A stretch of DNA of 64,000 bases from Woeseia oceani (GTDB lineage: Bacteria > Pseudomonadota > Gammaproteobacteria > Steroidobacterales > Woeseiaceae): the NCBI RefSeq assembly GCF_001677435.1, contig NZ_CP016268.1, positions 2,407,001 to 2,471,000 on the forward strand, read 5' to 3'. Of the stretch, positions 36,361 to 47,146 are shown one piece after another (the first letter of the stretch is position 1; each line of letters starts with the position of its first letter). The position numbers were made by a program, and so were the translations under genes. The notes below the pieces were generated by a model, which worked only from the letters and a program-made list of their open reading frames with translations, did no database searches and was not told where the DNA came from.

Positions 36361-37332
36361 GTGAGCATGCAGCGCGACAATACGCTCGAAAAATTGCCGC
36401 TTGGAGCGGATGCCCGGCGTGACGCTATTGCCCGCGCCCGCGCCAGTCTCGCCACCATCATTCTTGGCAAAGACGACGAAATAGCATTGGCCCTGTCCGC
36501 CCTGCTGGCGCGCGGCCATTTACTGATTGAAGACTTGCCCGGCCTTGGCAAAACCATGCTGGCGCAAGCACTCGCGCAGGTGCTGGGCCTCAGTTACCAG
36601 CGCATACAGTTCACCAGTGACCTCCTCCCCGCCGATATCATCGGTGTTTCGATCTACCGGCAGAACAAGGGCGAATTCGAGTTTCAAAAAGGCCCGGTGT
36701 TTTCGCAGCTGGTGTTGGCTGACGAGGTCAACCGTGCCACACCCAAAGCACAAAGTGCATTGCTCGAAGCCATGGAAGAACAGCAGATATCGGTTGACGG
36801 CAAGTCGCTCGCGTTGCCCCAACCGTTCTTTGTCGTCGCCACGCAGAACCCCTCCAGCCAGATCGGCACATTCCCGTTGCCGGAGTCGCAGCTTGATCGC
36901 TTCATCATGCGCCTCAGGCTGGGCTACCCGAGTGAGGAACACGAACGGGAATTGCTGACCGGCGCCGATCGACGCAGCATGCTTGCCCACGTCGAGCCCG
37001 CCATGTCCCCCGATACCTTGCAGGCCTTGCAGCTGGAAGCCAGCAAGATGCACATGAGCGACGCACTCGTCGACTACATTCAGGCGCTGGTGCGGTTTAC
37101 CCGCGAGTCGCCCGAAATCGAAACCGGCTTGTCACCGCGCGGAGCGCTGGCATTGGCCGCCGCGTCCAAAGCGCACGCTCTGATCCAAAATCACGCCGGC
37201 GTATTTCCCGACGATGTCCAGGCAGTGTTCGTGCCGGTAGCCGGACACCGTCTCAAACTCGCTAGCGGCTCCAATTATGCGCACGCGGGTGAACTGGGCC
37301 GTCATGTCCTCGATTCCGTGGCCATTCCCTGA
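36361..37332 (+). CDS. MoxR-family AAA+ ATPase
   Basis: A 323-residue AAA+ ATPase of the MoxR class, thought to act as a chaperone in maturing metal centres or assembling surface complexes with its DUF58 and transglutaminase neighbours. Visible are Walker A GLGKTMLAQALAQVLG, ADEVNRATPKAQSALLEAMEE with Walker B, the sensor region ATQNPSSQIGTFPLPESQLDRF, and the C-terminal lid. GTG at 36361 is preferred because AGGG lies 4-5 bases before it; an ATG two codons later is less well spaced. It overlaps DUF58 by 29 bases. Confidence 0.92.
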   Translation: MSMQRDNTLEKLPLGADARRDAIARARASLATIILGKDDEIALALSALLARGHLLIEDLPGLGKTMLAQALAQVLGLSYQRIQFTSDLLPADIIGVSIYRQNKGEFEFQKGPVFSQLVLADEVNRATPKAQSALLEAMEEQQISVDGKSLALPQPFFVVATQNPSSQIGTFPLPESQLDRFIMRLRLGYPSEEHERELLTGADRRSMLAHVEPAMSPDTLQALQLEASKMHMSDALVDYIQALVRFTRESPEIETGLSPRGALALAAASKAHALIQNHAGVFPDDVQAVFVPVAGHRLKLASGSNYAHAGELGRHVLDSVAIP

Positions 37333-38314
37333 AGCGCTGAGTCCGCGCCACCTTCGCGAACGCTTGTCGGCACGCGTGCTGCGCTGGGCCCGCAAAAGAC
37401 AGGGTCTCGACCCGCACACCACGACGCTGACATCGCGTCGCATTTACATTCTGCCAACCGCCATCGGCCTGATTTTTGCTCTGACCGCGTTCGCGATGCT
37501 GCTCGGCTCGATGAACTACAACAACAATCTGTCGTTCGTGCTGACCTTCATGCTGGTAGCGCTTGGTTTCGTGGCCATGCACCAGTGCCAGCGCAATCTG
37601 GTCGGTCTGGATGTCAGTTTCGCCGGCGTCGAGCCTGTGCATGCCACACGGCCACTGGAATTCCGCATCGCCGTGCACAATCGTTCAAAGAACCGGCGCT
37701 ACAACGTGCAGGTTTACGACGGTCGTATCGTTAGCGACATCCGCGATATTCCCGCTGGTGAGTCCCGGGTATTTCGTCTGGAATACCCGACCCGACAGCG
37801 CGGCCGTATGGCTGTGCCACGGTTTGGAATCCGCAGCAACTTTCCCTTTGAGATGTTCCGCGCCTGGAGCTGGGTGCACATGGATCTCGAAGCGTTGGTC
37901 TGGCCTGCGCAAGCCAGTGACGTGCCGCCGCCACCGGCCGCGCTGACAGCCACCGGCCATCGCCAACACGACGCACGCGGCGAAGAGGACTTCGCCGGAT
38001 TGCGCGGCTACAGCGATGGTGATTCACCGCGGCATGTTGCCTGGAAAGCCTACGCGCGCAGTGGCGAGTTGTTGTCCAAACAATTCGCCGGTGCTGACAC
38101 CAGCAGCCAGTGGTTCGACTTCGACACTCTGGACAGTACAGATACTGAACGGCGGCTGTCGATCCTGACCCGCTGGGTCGTTGACGCTGAACTCCTGCAA
38201 CGCGACTACGGACTACGCCTGCCGGGCCATGAATTTCCGCCAGCGCACGGCGACGCACAACGCCAGGCCTGTTTGCGCGCGCTGGCCTTGTTTGACGAGA
38301 AACGCGGGTCATGA
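37304..38314 (+). CDS. DUF58 domain protein
   Basis: From ATG at 37304 the product has 336 residues with two adjacent N-terminal transmembrane helices (about 45-90, with LIFALTAFAMLLGSMNYNNN) and a C-terminal DUF58 domain containing FAGLRGYSDGDSPRHVAWKAYARSGELLSKQF. That motif is a hallmark of the vWA-like DUF58 proteins that work with MoxR ATPases. The start lies inside moxR and the stop overlaps the transglutaminase start, so all three are coupled. The specific job is unknown. Confidence 0.9.
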   Translation: MSSIPWPFPEALSPRHLRERLSARVLRWARKRQGLDPHTTTLTSRRIYILPTAIGLIFALTAFAMLLGSMNYNNNLSFVLTFMLVALGFVAMHQCQRNLVGLDVSFAGVEPVHATRPLEFRIAVHNRSKNRRYNVQVYDGRIVSDIRDIPAGESRVFRLEYPTRQRGRMAVPRFGIRSNFPFEMFRAWSWVHMDLEALVWPAQASDVPPPPAALTATGHRQHDARGEEDFAGLRGYSDGDSPRHVAWKAYARSGELLSKQFAGADTSSQWFDFDTLDSTDTERRLSILTRWVVDAELLQRDYGLRLPGHEFPPAHGDAQRQACLRALALFDEKRGS

Positions 38315-40275
38315 GCCGGCGCTCAGGCACTGACGGTTCTTTGCTGGCCAGCCTGCCCTGGACGCTGCTCGCGCTCGCATTCTCCTTGCTGCCACACGTG
38401 CCGTTTCTGCCGATCTGGATCACGGTTGCGTTTATCGTTTGTGCCGGCGGTCGCTGGCTGGTCGAACTGCGCCGCTGGCGCTTGCCACCGGCCTGGATGC
38501 GCATCGCCTTGTCACTGGCGTGCTTCATCGGCGTGCTGGCCTCCTACGAAGCCGTCAGCGGCGTCGGCCCCGGTTCCGCTTTGCTGGCCATCATGGCCGC
38601 ACTGAAGCTGATGGAAACCCGCCAGCGGCGCGACCAGTTCGTGCTCCTGTTCATCAGCATATTTCTCGTGATGGCCGCGTTGTTGCGCGAACAGCACCTG
38701 TGGTCGCTGTTGTATTTGTTCATCGCCCTGCTGATCACGATGACGGCCTGGTTGCAGATGGCGACGCGCGAAAACCGCCGGCTCAGCGACAGCTTCCGCA
38801 CCAGCGCCCGGCTGATGCTCTACAGCGCGCCACTGATGCTCGCCATGTGGGTGTTTTTTCCACGCATTGCGACGCCCTTTTGGGCGGTGCCCATCGACAC
38901 CAGCGCGGGTACCACCGGCCTGTCCGACACCATGAGTCCCGGCGATATCAGCTCCTTGTCGGCGTCGGACGCGCTCGCCTTTCGCGTGCAGTTCGCGGAC
39001 GCAGTGCCGCCACCTCGCGACCGCTACTGGCGCGGGCTGGTCCTGCACCGTTTCAACGGGCGTAGCTGGACGGGACTCGAAGCCACGCCCGACTGGGGGG
39101 CGCGCAAGCGCATCGAGTACCTCGGTGAACCGGTGGCCTACACGGTCACGCTGGAACCGACCGGCCAGCAATGGGTGTTCGCACTGGATATTCCGTACGA
39201 GGTAACGCTCGAGCGGACCTTCATGGGCCCGCAGCAGCAAATGGCGCGTGCGCAACCCATTGATCAGCGCATCGCTTACGCGGCCGTTTCCTACCCGCGC
39301 TACCGGGTCGAACATGCTGCAGGCCGACTGCCGAGAAGCTGGTATCTGCACCTGCCGGAGAACAGCAATCCCCGCACGCTGCAGCTGGCCCGCGAGTTGC
39401 GCGAGCAAGCCGGTAACGATCAGGACTTCATCGACGAGGTACTGCGCCGTTTTCACGAGCAGGAGTATTTCTACACTCTGCAACCGCCGGCACTCGGTCG
39501 CGATGCGGTCGATGAATTCCTGTTTGAGTCCCGACGCGGATTTTGCGAACACTACGCATCCGCGTTTGCCGTAATGATGCGTGCCGCGGGCGTACCCTCG
39601 CGAGTCGTTCTGGGTTACCAGGGCGGCGAGTGGAACCCCTTGGGCAATCACCTCACCGTGCGCCAATCCGATGCTCATGCCTGGACCGAAGTCTGGCTGG
39701 AGCAACGAGGCTGGGTCCGGGTTGACCCGACAGCAGCGGTTGCGCCGGAACGGATTGAGGATGGCATGTCCGGCGCGATGATCAACGGCTCGGGCGCGAG
39801 CTGGGGACTCAATGCACCCGCCATGTGGCTGCACAATCTGACCCTGACCTGGGATATTTTGAACGCCCAATGGAATGACTGGGTGCTGGGATACGGTCCC
39901 GACAAGCAGTTCAGTTTCATGGAGTGGCTCGGCATGGACGAGCCCGACTGGCAGCAGATGGTCCTGACCCTGATCGGCGTTGTCATGTTTCTGGTGGCCT
40001 TGATCAGCCTCTTGCTGATCCGGCGCTACCGACCGCCGGCAACGGATACGGCCGCACAACTCTATGCCCGCTTCGTACGCAAAGTAGGTGTACAACCGGC
40101 ACGTGGAGAAACGCCGCTCGAATATGCCGCGCGGCTGAAGGACAGTGACACGGCAGATCCGCAGGCCGTAGACGACGTGACTGCGCTGTACCTGCAATCA
40201 CGCTACAGCAGCAAAGGTGACAGCGCGCTGCCGCAACTGGCCACGGCGGTCAACAACTACCGTAACGGTCGCTAG
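38311..40275 (+). CDS. Transglutaminase-like TgpA-type membrane protein
   Basis: A 654-residue inner-membrane protein with about six N-terminal helices (residues 15-190, DUF3488 region) and a periplasmic transglutaminase-like domain around 400-490. The Cys-His-Asp triad is visible: SRRGFCEHYASAFAVMMRAAG, SDAHAWTEVW and VRVDPTAAV. One more helix lies at about 555-575 (VLTLIGVVMFLVALISLLL), and a DUF4129-like cytoplasmic tail follows. It resembles TgpA of Pseudomonas. It is the last gene of the moxR-DUF58-tgpA unit and its stop shares four bases with the convergent MFS gene. The natural substrate is unknown. Confidence 0.92.
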   Translation: MSRRSGTDGSLLASLPWTLLALAFSLLPHVPFLPIWITVAFIVCAGGRWLVELRRWRLPPAWMRIALSLACFIGVLASYEAVSGVGPGSALLAIMAALKLMETRQRRDQFVLLFISIFLVMAALLREQHLWSLLYLFIALLITMTAWLQMATRENRRLSDSFRTSARLMLYSAPLMLAMWVFFPRIATPFWAVPIDTSAGTTGLSDTMSPGDISSLSASDALAFRVQFADAVPPPRDRYWRGLVLHRFNGRSWTGLEATPDWGARKRIEYLGEPVAYTVTLEPTGQQWVFALDIPYEVTLERTFMGPQQQMARAQPIDQRIAYAAVSYPRYRVEHAAGRLPRSWYLHLPENSNPRTLQLARELREQAGNDQDFIDEVLRRFHEQEYFYTLQPPALGRDAVDEFLFESRRGFCEHYASAFAVMMRAAGVPSRVVLGYQGGEWNPLGNHLTVRQSDAHAWTEVWLEQRGWVRVDPTAAVAPERIEDGMSGAMINGSGASWGLNAPAMWLHNLTLTWDILNAQWNDWVLGYGPDKQFSFMEWLGMDEPDWQQMVLTLIGVVMFLVALISLLLIRRYRPPATDTAAQLYARFVRKVGVQPARGETPLEYAARLKDSDTADPQAVDDVTALYLQSRYSSKGDSALPQLATAVNNYRNGR

Positions 40276-41564
40276 GCAGTCTCGTCAGCGGCCAGCGCCT
40301 CGGGTTCGGACACGCGCAGCAACATGAGCGCGCCACCGATAAACAACGGCAATAAAGGAATCAACAGAAATTTCGGGTCATCCGAGAACAGCACACCCAG
40401 CCCCACCAGCACCGGTCCCAGCACGTGAGCAAGCTTCGTCAAGGTATTGTAGAAACCGAAAAACTCGCCGGTTTTGTCGACCGGAATCAACGCCGCATAC
40501 AGTGAGCGGCTCATACCCTGGACGCCACCCTGCACCATGCCAATGGCAATTGCCATCATGTAAAACTGCCGCACATTCTCCAGAAACACCGCCCAGCAAG
40601 CAACGACAATGTACACGCTGAGCCCGATGTAGAGGGCTCGCCGCGGTCCGATGCGATGACCAATGTAGCCGTACGCCAACGTTGCCGGAAAGCCGGCGAA
40701 ATTGGTTATGAGCAAGGCGGCGACCAGGTCTCCCTGGCTGAAACCCAACCGTTGGCCGAAGTTCAGGGCCATGACAATAACCGTGAAGACGCCGCCGATA
40801 TATAGAAAATAGGCCAGCAGAAAGCGGGTTGCCTGGCGGTAGCGGCGCAAATCCTGAAACGTTACTGCGAGCGCACGGTAAGCATCACGGATAACACCAG
40901 AGCGCGTCTCGCGCTGCTTGCGGTGCTCTTTGACCACGAACATCAAGGGCAGGACAAACAACACCCACCAAACGGCAGCGGAGACAAAGACGAAGGTCAT
41001 CACCGCCGTCGTATCGGTGAAACCGAAACTGGCCGGTGCCCTCAGCATTGCAACGTGCAACGTCAACAACAACGCGCTACCGAAATAGCCCAGTGAAAAG
41101 CCAAGAGCTGAGACCGCACTGTAGTTGCGCGGCCCAGTGACATCGACCAGCAAGGAGTCGTAGAACACATTGGCGCCGTAATAGCCGACCGAGGCGATCA
41201 CGAACAACAACAAAGCAACCGGCCATTCGCCTGCGCCGACCAGTCCAAGTCCGGCCGTTGCAATTGCCCCCAATACGGCAAACAGGAACAAAAAGCGCTT
41301 ACGGAAACCGCCACTGTCCGCCACTGCACCCAGCACAGGTGCAAGCAGGAAAACGGCAAGACTGGCCACAGCATTCGCGCTGGACAAGCGGCCGGTGACA
41401 ATGGCGCCATCGTCACCCGCGCTCCAGTGACCGCCGAGTGCCAGGGGAAACAGGACAGCGAGGACGCTCAGCGCAAACGCTGAACTGCCGCAGTCATACA
41501 GTGCCCACGAGATAGAGTGCCGATTCAGCAGCTTGCCGGACAGTTGCCTGATCTCCCGCGCCAA
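40272..41564 (-). CDS. MFS transporter of the UMF1/Atg22-like family
   Basis: The 430-residue product has about 12 transmembrane helices. The N-terminal part SISWALYDCGSSAFALSVLAVLFPLALGGHW (residues about 17-47) and GANVFYDSLLVDVTGPRNYSAVSALGFSLGYFGS are characteristic of UMF1-type (Atg22-like) transporters, thought to export or recycle amino acids or related small molecules. TGEFFGFYNTLTKLAHVLGPVLV matches the C-terminal half. It is encoded against the transglutaminase gene and they share four bases at their ends. No substrate can be assigned; the gene probably has its own promoter in the 70 bases before prfC's stop. Confidence 0.87.
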   Translation of the reverse strand: MAREIRQLSGKLLNRHSISWALYDCGSSAFALSVLAVLFPLALGGHWSAGDDGAIVTGRLSSANAVASLAVFLLAPVLGAVADSGGFRKRFLFLFAVLGAIATAGLGLVGAGEWPVALLLFVIASVGYYGANVFYDSLLVDVTGPRNYSAVSALGFSLGYFGSALLLTLHVAMLRAPASFGFTDTTAVMTFVFVSAAVWWVLFVLPLMFVVKEHRKQRETRSGVIRDAYRALAVTFQDLRRYRQATRFLLAYFLYIGGVFTVIVMALNFGQRLGFSQGDLVAALLITNFAGFPATLAYGYIGHRIGPRRALYIGLSVYIVVACWAVFLENVRQFYMMAIAIGMVQGGVQGMSRSLYAALIPVDKTGEFFGFYNTLTKLAHVLGPVLVGLGVLFSDDPKFLLIPLLPLFIGGALMLLRVSEPEALAADETA

Positions 41565-41636
41565 TTCAAAGATGCGAAAAGTGTACAGGCTCGCGTGGTC
41601 TGTCGCGGCTATTTTCTGGCCGCTACCTCGCCGCGC

Positions 41637-43217
41637 CTAGTATTCGCGGGTCGCGCGGAAGCGAATATCCGGCCAGCGCTCTTCGGTCAGACTCAGGTTG
41701 ACCCGAGTGGGTGCGATGTAGACCAGATTGTCGCCGTGATCCAAAGCCAGATTGTCGTGCGCTTTGCGCTGAAATTCCGCGAGCATTTTGTCGTCATCGC
41801 ATTCCACCCAGCGGGCGGTTGCCACGCTGATGGTTTCGAACAGACAAGTGACTTTGTATTCGTCGGCGAGACGATGAGCGACGACATCAAACTGCAACGG
41901 GCCTACCGCGCCAAGAATCAGGTCATTGTTGCGCATCGGTTTGAACAGCTGCGTGGCGCCCTCCTCGCACAACTGCGCCAGGCCTTTCTGCAATGCCTTC
42001 AGCCGCAGCGGGTCCTTCAATACCGCCCGGCGGAAAATTTCCGGGGCAAAACTTGGAATGCCGGCAAACTTGATGTCTTCGCCTTGCGAAAAGCTGTCGC
42101 CGATATTGATCGTGCCATGATTGTGAATACCGATGATATCGCCGGCATAGGCGTGTTCGGTGTGCTGTCGGTCAGCCGCCATGAACGTTATCGCATCCGG
42201 AATCTTGATTTCCTTGCCGCTGCGGACGTGCAGGACCTTCATCCCTTTCTGAAACTCACCGGAACAAATGCGCATGAACGCAATGCGATCGCGATGCCCA
42301 GGGTCCATGTTCGCCTGGATTTTGAAAACGAAACCGGTGAGCTTGTCTTCGTGCGTTTCCACAACCCGTTGCTCACTCTCGCGGTTACGCGGCGGTGGCG
42401 CATGTTCGACAAACTCATCGAGCAGTTCCCGCACACCGAAATTCGAGATCGCCGAGCCGAAGAATACCGGCGACTGCTTGGCCGCAAGATAGTCAGCAAT
42501 ATTGAGTTCGGGACACGCGCCGCGAACCAGCTCGATCTCTTCCCGGAACGCATCTGCTTCGCTGCCCAGGACCTGGGTCGCTGCCGCTGAATCCAGGCCG
42601 TCGATGACCTCGATCTGGGACGCTTTCTGGCGGCCTGCCTGGGTGTACAGGTAAATCCGGTCCTGCAACAGGTGATAGACGCCTTTAAGCGAACGCCCCA
42701 TGCCGATAGGCCAGGTAACGGGCGAACACTCGATGCCCAGTACCGATTCAATTTCGTCCAGCAAGTCCACGGGCTCGCGGCCTTCGCGATCAAGCTTGTT
42801 GATGAAGGTCATGATCGGCGTGTCCCGCAAGCGGCACACCTCCATCAACTTGACCGTTCGCTGCTCTACGCCTTTCGCACAGTCGATCACCATCAACGCC
42901 GAGTCGACCGCGGTCAGCGTACGGTAGGTGTCTTCAGAGAAGTCTTCATGACCGGGCGTGTCCAGCAGATTGACGATGCGGTCCTTGTACGGGAACTGCA
43001 TGACCGACGAGGTGATTGAAATACCGCGTTGCTGCTCCAGCGCCATCCAGTCCGAAGTGGCGTGACGGCTCGCCTTGCGCCCTTTGACCGTGCCGGCAAG
43101 CTGAATGGCTCCGCCGAACAGCAACAGCTTTTCGGTCAGCGTGGTCTTGCCCGCGTCGGGGTGCGAGATAATGGCAAACGTGCGACGTTTGTCAGCTTCA
43201 CTGGATAGGGACGACAT
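41637..43217 (-). CDS. prfC: Peptide chain release factor 3
   Basis: RF3 is a GTPase that recycles RF1 and RF2 from the ribosome after peptide release. From ATG at 43217 the 526-residue product has the G1 motif [24 protein letters not shown]2 near [40 protein letters not shown] (G3) and [10 protein letters not shown] (G4), then domains II and III. Length matches Escherichia coli RF3. TTG at 43235 in the same frame would add six residues and is less likely. Reading is minus, convergent to nothing on its 3' side except the MFS gene that follows. Confidence 0.96.
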   Translation of the reverse strand: MSSLSSEADKRRTFAIISHPDAGKTTLTEKLLLFGGAIQLAGTVKGRKASRHATSDWMALEQQRGISITSSVMQFPYKDRIVNLLDTPGHEDFSEDTYRTLTAVDSALMVIDCAKGVEQRTVKLMEVCRLRDTPIMTFINKLDREGREPVDLLDEIESVLGIECSPVTWPIGMGRSLKGVYHLLQDRIYLYTQAGRQKASQIEVIDGLDSAAATQVLGSEADAFREEIELVRGACPELNIADYLAAKQSPVFFGSAISNFGVRELLDEFVEHAPPPRNRESEQRVVETHEDKLTGFVFKIQANMDPGHRDRIAFMRICSGEFQKGMKVLHVRSGKEIKIPDAITFMAADRQHTEHAYAGDIIGIHNHGTINIGDSFSQGEDIKFAGIPSFAPEIFRRAVLKDPLRLKALQKGLAQLCEEGATQLFKPMRNNDLILGAVGPLQFDVVAHRLADEYKVTCLFETISVATARWVECDDDKMLAEFQRKAHDNLALDHGDNLVYIAPTRVNLSLTEERWPDIRFRATREY

Positions 43218-43311
43218 AGAAAGGAGGCGCCGCAAAAGGCTGCGAAGTGTAGCTCAGCAGCCCGGCAACGACCAGAGGCCAGCCGCACGATCAACGCGCG
43301 ACCGGTCGCCT

Positions 43312-43785
43312 CTAGCGCGTGTCGAAGCGCATGGACAGGACCTCGGCATCTTCGCGACCGTCACGAGCCTGGTAGTACGCGGCCCGCCGGGCAATGCGAT
43401 GAAAGCCCCTCTTGCGGTACAAGGCAATCGCATTGGTATTCGAAGGCCGGACCTCCAGGAAGACCTCCTTGACCTCCGCATAACGGGCGCGCGACAACAC
43501 TTCGTCGAGCAGGCGACCGCCGTACCCCAGCGAACGGAACATGGGATCGACACACAGGTTCAGCACGTGTGCCTCGCCAGCCGCAATGGACAGAATCGAG
43601 TAACCGACGACTCTGTCGCCGTGTTCCAGAACCACACAGCCGTAGCCGGCGAGCAGGCAATCGCGGAACACGCCGTGACTCCACGGAAATTCGTAACTGC
43701 GCCGCTCTATGTCCGAGACCAGCGGTAAATCGTCGTGCACCATCGACCGCAGGGTGACGGGCGTTTCCTCAACTCGCGAGATCAT
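43312..43785 (-). CDS. rimI: Ribosomal protein S18 alanine N-acetyltransferase
   Basis: RimI is a GNAT acetyltransferase modifying the N-terminus of ribosomal protein S18. From ATG at 43785 the 157-residue product has DIERRSYEFPWSHGVFRDCL, HVLNLCVDPMFRSLGYGGRLLDEVL with the acetyl-CoA-binding RxxGxG-like loop (R-S-L-G-Y-G-G), and EVFLEVRPSNTNAIALYRKRGFHRIARRAAYY with the catalytic Glu/Tyr region. The start overlaps the uracil-DNA glycosylase stop (ATGA), so the two are coupled. Upstream in-frame sequence to 44094 lies inside the glycosylase gene and was not used. Confidence 0.92.
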   Translation of the reverse strand: MISRVEETPVTLRSMVHDDLPLVSDIERRSYEFPWSHGVFRDCLLAGYGCVVLEHGDRVVGYSILSIAAGEAHVLNLCVDPMFRSLGYGGRLLDEVLSRARYAEVKEVFLEVRPSNTNAIALYRKRGFHRIARRAAYYQARDGREDAEVLSMRFDTR

Positions 43786-44492
43786 GCCGTCAAATCCGTC
43801 AGCAATGCACGTGTCGCGCACAAGTCCTGCCATGCTTTGCGTTTGTCTTCGGGCGTTCGTAACAGGTACGCCGGATGGTAAGTCACGATAACCGGTATAC
43901 CCGCGGATGCCAGTTCCAGTCGCTGGCCGCGCATGCGTCCCAACGGCAAGCTGTTGCCCAGCAACTGCTGTGCGGCGATACGGCCAACGGCGAGTATGAC
44001 TTTCGGCTGCAGCATGCTGATCTGAGCATCGAGGTAGCGGCGGCAACTCGCTGCCTCGCTTTCCTGCGGATCGCGATTGCCAGGCGGCCGGCATTTCAGA
44101 ATGTTCGCAATGTAGACGACCTTCCGCTCCAGACCGATAGCACGCAACATTTCATCCAGCAGTTGCCCCGCCTTGCCAACGAACGGCTCGCCACGTCGAT
44201 CCTCTTCGGCACCGGGCGCTTCGCCGACAACCAGCAGGTCCGCGTTGGAGTTGCCAACCCCGAAGACGGTCTGCGTTCTGCTCTTGTGCAGATCACAGCG
44301 GGTACAAGCGGCAACCGCCTGTTGCAGAACCGCCCAGTCGGTAATCGGGGATTCATCGCCGATGACCTCGGCAGCCAATTCGGCCACTTCCTCCGGCTCC
44401 GGGTCATTCTCGCCCGCGCGCGACCGCCACGGGGTAATCCCGAGCGCATCGAGATAGGCCAGTCGATCCGATTCTGAAATAGCGTTGTCCAT
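43782..44492 (-). CDS. Family 4 [4Fe-4S] uracil-DNA glycosylase
   Basis: This 236-residue enzyme excises uracil from DNA. Its signatures are [27 protein letters not shown] (motif A with the GEAPG loop), [15 protein letters not shown] and [22 protein letters not shown] (motif B with HP). Four cysteines are placed for the [4Fe-4S] cluster: CTRC early, KCRPP, and ASCRRYL. That pattern is the family 4 (UDGa) type rather than Ung. The gene is followed by rimI with a four-base overlap. The N-terminal 50 residues are variable and acidic as in gammaproteobacterial homologues. Confidence 0.93.
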   Translation of the reverse strand: MDNAISESDRLAYLDALGITPWRSRAGENDPEPEEVAELAAEVIGDESPITDWAVLQQAVAACTRCDLHKSRTQTVFGVGNSNADLLVVGEAPGAEEDRRGEPFVGKAGQLLDEMLRAIGLERKVVYIANILKCRPPGNRDPQESEAASCRRYLDAQISMLQPKVILAVGRIAAQQLLGNSLPLGRMRGQRLELASAGIPVIVTYHPAYLLRTPEDKRKAWQDLCATRALLTDLTA

Positions 44493-44545
44493 CGCCGCAA
44501 TTCTGCCACGAGTCAGTAGGACTTGCTCTATAAGGGGCGCTGCAC

Positions 44546-45169
44546 CTATTGCGCGAGACGCGCAATCAGGTCGGCACCGGCGCGCACCCGCTGGCCCGCT
44601 TCGACGAGTACCCGGCTGTCGCGCGGAACCCGTACTTCGGCGAATCGTGTCAGGCGCAGATAGGCACAGCGCTGGCCCTGACCGATACGTTCGCCGTAGC
44701 GAGCGAAGGCGCGAGGCGCCAGACCGAAGCGATGGCCGTGAAATTGCAACAGCACGTCAGCACCCTCATCGGTGCGCATCCACAAACCACTGCCGCTGAT
44801 CTCTGGTTGGCCGTCAGGAAGTTCGCAGCTCAAGTCCATCACCGTGCCCTCGGCCGGGCAACGCGCCGTATACGGTCCGAAGCTGTCCACCTTGATGAGG
44901 ATGCGCTGCACGTCGCCGTGTTCGGTTCCGCAGTCCACCGTGCCGATTTCGAGCACCTTGCCGTCTACCGGGCTGACCACGCCGAGCGGTGCCGGCGGTA
45001 CAGGACGCCGCGGATCGCGAAATATGCAATACAGCCAGACGCTGAACAGCGCGATGGGCAGCGCGTAGTGCCAGCCGCCGAGATTCCAGGCGACGGCCAG
45101 CAAAGCCAGACTCGCCAACAGGTACGGCAGACCCTCACGGGCGACGAATGGATTGCGGCGTCCTTTCAA
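44546..45169 (-). CDS. Phosphatidylserine decarboxylase-like protein lacking the catalytic motifs
   Basis: The 207-residue product resembles short (type A) phosphatidylserine decarboxylases: two N-terminal hydrophobic segments, [11 protein letters not shown], then [10 protein letters not shown] (residues 66-75), and AGADLIARL at the C-terminus. Two active-site features are gone. The usual DVHVNR segment is [12 protein letters not shown] (about 94-105), so the catalytic His is missing. The usual FGS pyruvoyl cleavage site is LTRF (residues 173-176), so autocleavage to a pyruvoyl group is not expected. It is therefore a likely non-catalytic homologue or has a changed chemistry. The gene is divergent from proS across 245 bases in which no gene is seen. 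Confidence 0.8.
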   Translation of the reverse strand: MKGRRNPFVAREGLPYLLASLALLAVAWNLGGWHYALPIALFSVWLYCIFRDPRRPVPPAPLGVVSPVDGKVLEIGTVDCGTEHGDVQRILIKVDSFGPYTARCPAEGTVMDLSCELPDGQPEISGSGLWMRTDEGADVLLQFHGHRFGLAPRAFARYGERIGQGQRCAYLRLTRFAEVRVPRDSRVLVEAGQRVRAGADLIARLAQ

Positions 45170-45414
45170 GTCTCAACAGTCCCTTCACGTGCGAGGCAGA
45201 GCGGCCGATAACAGCCCGGACCGCGTTACAACGCGCATCGCAGGCCCGCCTCACTGCGCCAATAGTTGCCCGACAGTGGTCCGCGAGTGTGCAAGATGGT
45301 GTCTTCCCGCACAAGGGCACAGCGGGCGACGACGCTTATTCTTACAGCAGCCGCAGATTGGCCGGGCTCTCGTGTAGAATACCGCCGCTATTTGCTACCC
45401 AGACATTGATAACT

Positions 45415-47112
45415 ATGCGTTTTTCCGAATTTGGGCTAACCACCCTCAAAGAAGTGCCGGCGGAAGCCGAAATTGTCAGCCACCAGCTGATGCTGCGGGC
45501 CGGTCTCATTCGCCGCTTGTCCTCCGGCCTGTTCACCTGGATGCCGCTGGGCTTGCGCGTTTTGCGCAAAGTCGAAGCCATCGTCCGCGAGGAAATGGAC
45601 CGGGCCGGAGCACTTGAAGTGCTGATGCCCGCCGTGCAACCGGCGGAGTTGTGGCAGGAGTCCGGGCGCTGGGATCAGTACGGCTCGCTCTTGTTGCGCA
45701 TGCAGGACCGCCATGATCGTTCGTTCTGTTTCGGCCCTACGCACGAAGAAGTGATCACGGATGTCGCCCGCCGTGAGTTGAAAAGCTACCGGCAATTGCC
45801 CGTCAACTTCTACCAGATCCAGACCAAGTTTCGGGATGAAATCCGACCGCGTTTCGGTGTCATGCGCGCGCGTGAATTCATTATGAAAGATGCTTATTCC
45901 TTCGACATTGATCACGATGGACTGGTCGAGAGTTACCGGCGCATGCATGTCGCCTACACGGCCATCTTCGAACGGCTCGGTCTCCGGTTCCGCGTGGTCG
46001 ATGCTGACAGCGGCGAAATTGGTGGCAGTCGCTCGCAGGAGTTTCACGTGCTTGCCGACTCGGGCGAAGATGCCATTGCCTGGAGCGAAACCGACAATTA
46101 CGCATCGAATATCGAAACGGCTGCGACGCTCCGCCCTGCCGGTGAGACGCCGGTTGCCAGTCAGGCGCTGCAGTCTGTCAGCACGCCCGGCGCACGCACG
46201 ATTGAAGAGATTTGCCAACGACTGAAAGTTGAACCGCAGCAGACCATCAAGACCCTGATCGTTCAGGGCGACGACGGCCCGGTGGCGCTGGTACTGCGAG
46301 GCGATCACGAATTGAACACGATCAAGGCGGCCAAGCTTGCTGGAGTCTCCTCACCGGTCGAAATGGCCGAGGCCGATGCGGTCCGTGCGGCGACCGGTTC
46401 CGAACCCGGATTCGCCGGCCCGATCGGCCTGACCATTCCCGTCTATTTCGATCACGCTGTCGTTGCCATGAGCGATTTCGTTTGCGGCGCGAACGAGAGC
46501 GACACGCATTTTACCGGCGTGAACTTTGGTCGCGACCTGCCGCTGCCGGACACCCACGATCTGCGCAATGTCGTCGCAGGCGACCCGGTACCGGGTGGCA
46601 AGGGCACGATCAGTATCGCGCGCGGCATTGAAGTCGGGCATATTTTTCAGCTCGGAACCAAGTACAGCGAAGCCATGTGCGCGACCGTGCAGGATCAGGA
46701 TGGCAACGAAGTGCCGTTGGCAATGGGCTGCTACGGCATTGGTGTGACGCGGATCGTCGGCGCGGCGATTGAACAGAACCATGACGACAACGGCATCATC
46801 TGGCCCGACCCGCTGGCGCCATTCGACGTCGTACTGGTGCCGATCAACATGCACCGCTCGGAAGACGTTCGGCTTGCCGCCGAAGCGCTGTACGCCCAAC
46901 TGACTGCCGCGGGCAAAGCCGTGTTGTTCGACGACCGCGACGCACGCCCGGGCGTGAAATTTGCCGATGCCGAGTTGATCGGTATACCGCATCGCCTGGT
47001 CGTCAGTGACCGCGGTCTGGCCAACGGTGAACTTGAGTACCGGCACCGTCGCGACAGCGAAGCACGGGTCCTGAAACGTGAAGCGGCTCTCGACATTCTG
47101 CTGCAAGGCTGA
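45415..47112 (+). CDS. proS: Prolyl-tRNA synthetase
   Basis: A class II synthetase. From ATG at 45415 the 565-residue product starts [20 protein letters not shown], as in bacterial ProS, and has [22 protein letters not shown] (motif 1 region), [36 protein letters not shown] (motif 2) and, after the inserted editing domain (about 230-390), the motif 3 region [20 protein letters not shown]. The C-terminal anticodon-binding domain follows. The frame is open to 45148 but that extension overlaps the intergenic region and is unlike the family. Confidence 0.96.
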   Translation: MRFSEFGLTTLKEVPAEAEIVSHQLMLRAGLIRRLSSGLFTWMPLGLRVLRKVEAIVREEMDRAGALEVLMPAVQPAELWQESGRWDQYGSLLLRMQDRHDRSFCFGPTHEEVITDVARRELKSYRQLPVNFYQIQTKFRDEIRPRFGVMRAREFIMKDAYSFDIDHDGLVESYRRMHVAYTAIFERLGLRFRVVDADSGEIGGSRSQEFHVLADSGEDAIAWSETDNYASNIETAATLRPAGETPVASQALQSVSTPGARTIEEICQRLKVEPQQTIKTLIVQGDDGPVALVLRGDHELNTIKAAKLAGVSSPVEMAEADAVRAATGSEPGFAGPIGLTIPVYFDHAVVAMSDFVCGANESDTHFTGVNFGRDLPLPDTHDLRNVVAGDPVPGGKGTISIARGIEVGHIFQLGTKYSEAMCATVQDQDGNEVPLAMGCYGIGVTRIVGAAIEQNHDDNGIIWPDPLAPFDVVLVPINMHRSEDVRLAAEALYAQLTAAGKAVLFDDRDARPGVKFADAELIGIPHRLVVSDRGLANGELEYRHRRDSEARVLKREAALDILLQG

Positions 47113-47146
47113 CTAGGCTCGTGGGTTCTGCCATGAATCAGTACCC

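Noticed and set aside
45170-45414. N-terminal extension of proS from 45148
   Set aside because: Canonical ProS N-terminus starts at 45415; the extension is unlike any synthetase and overlaps the divergent gene.
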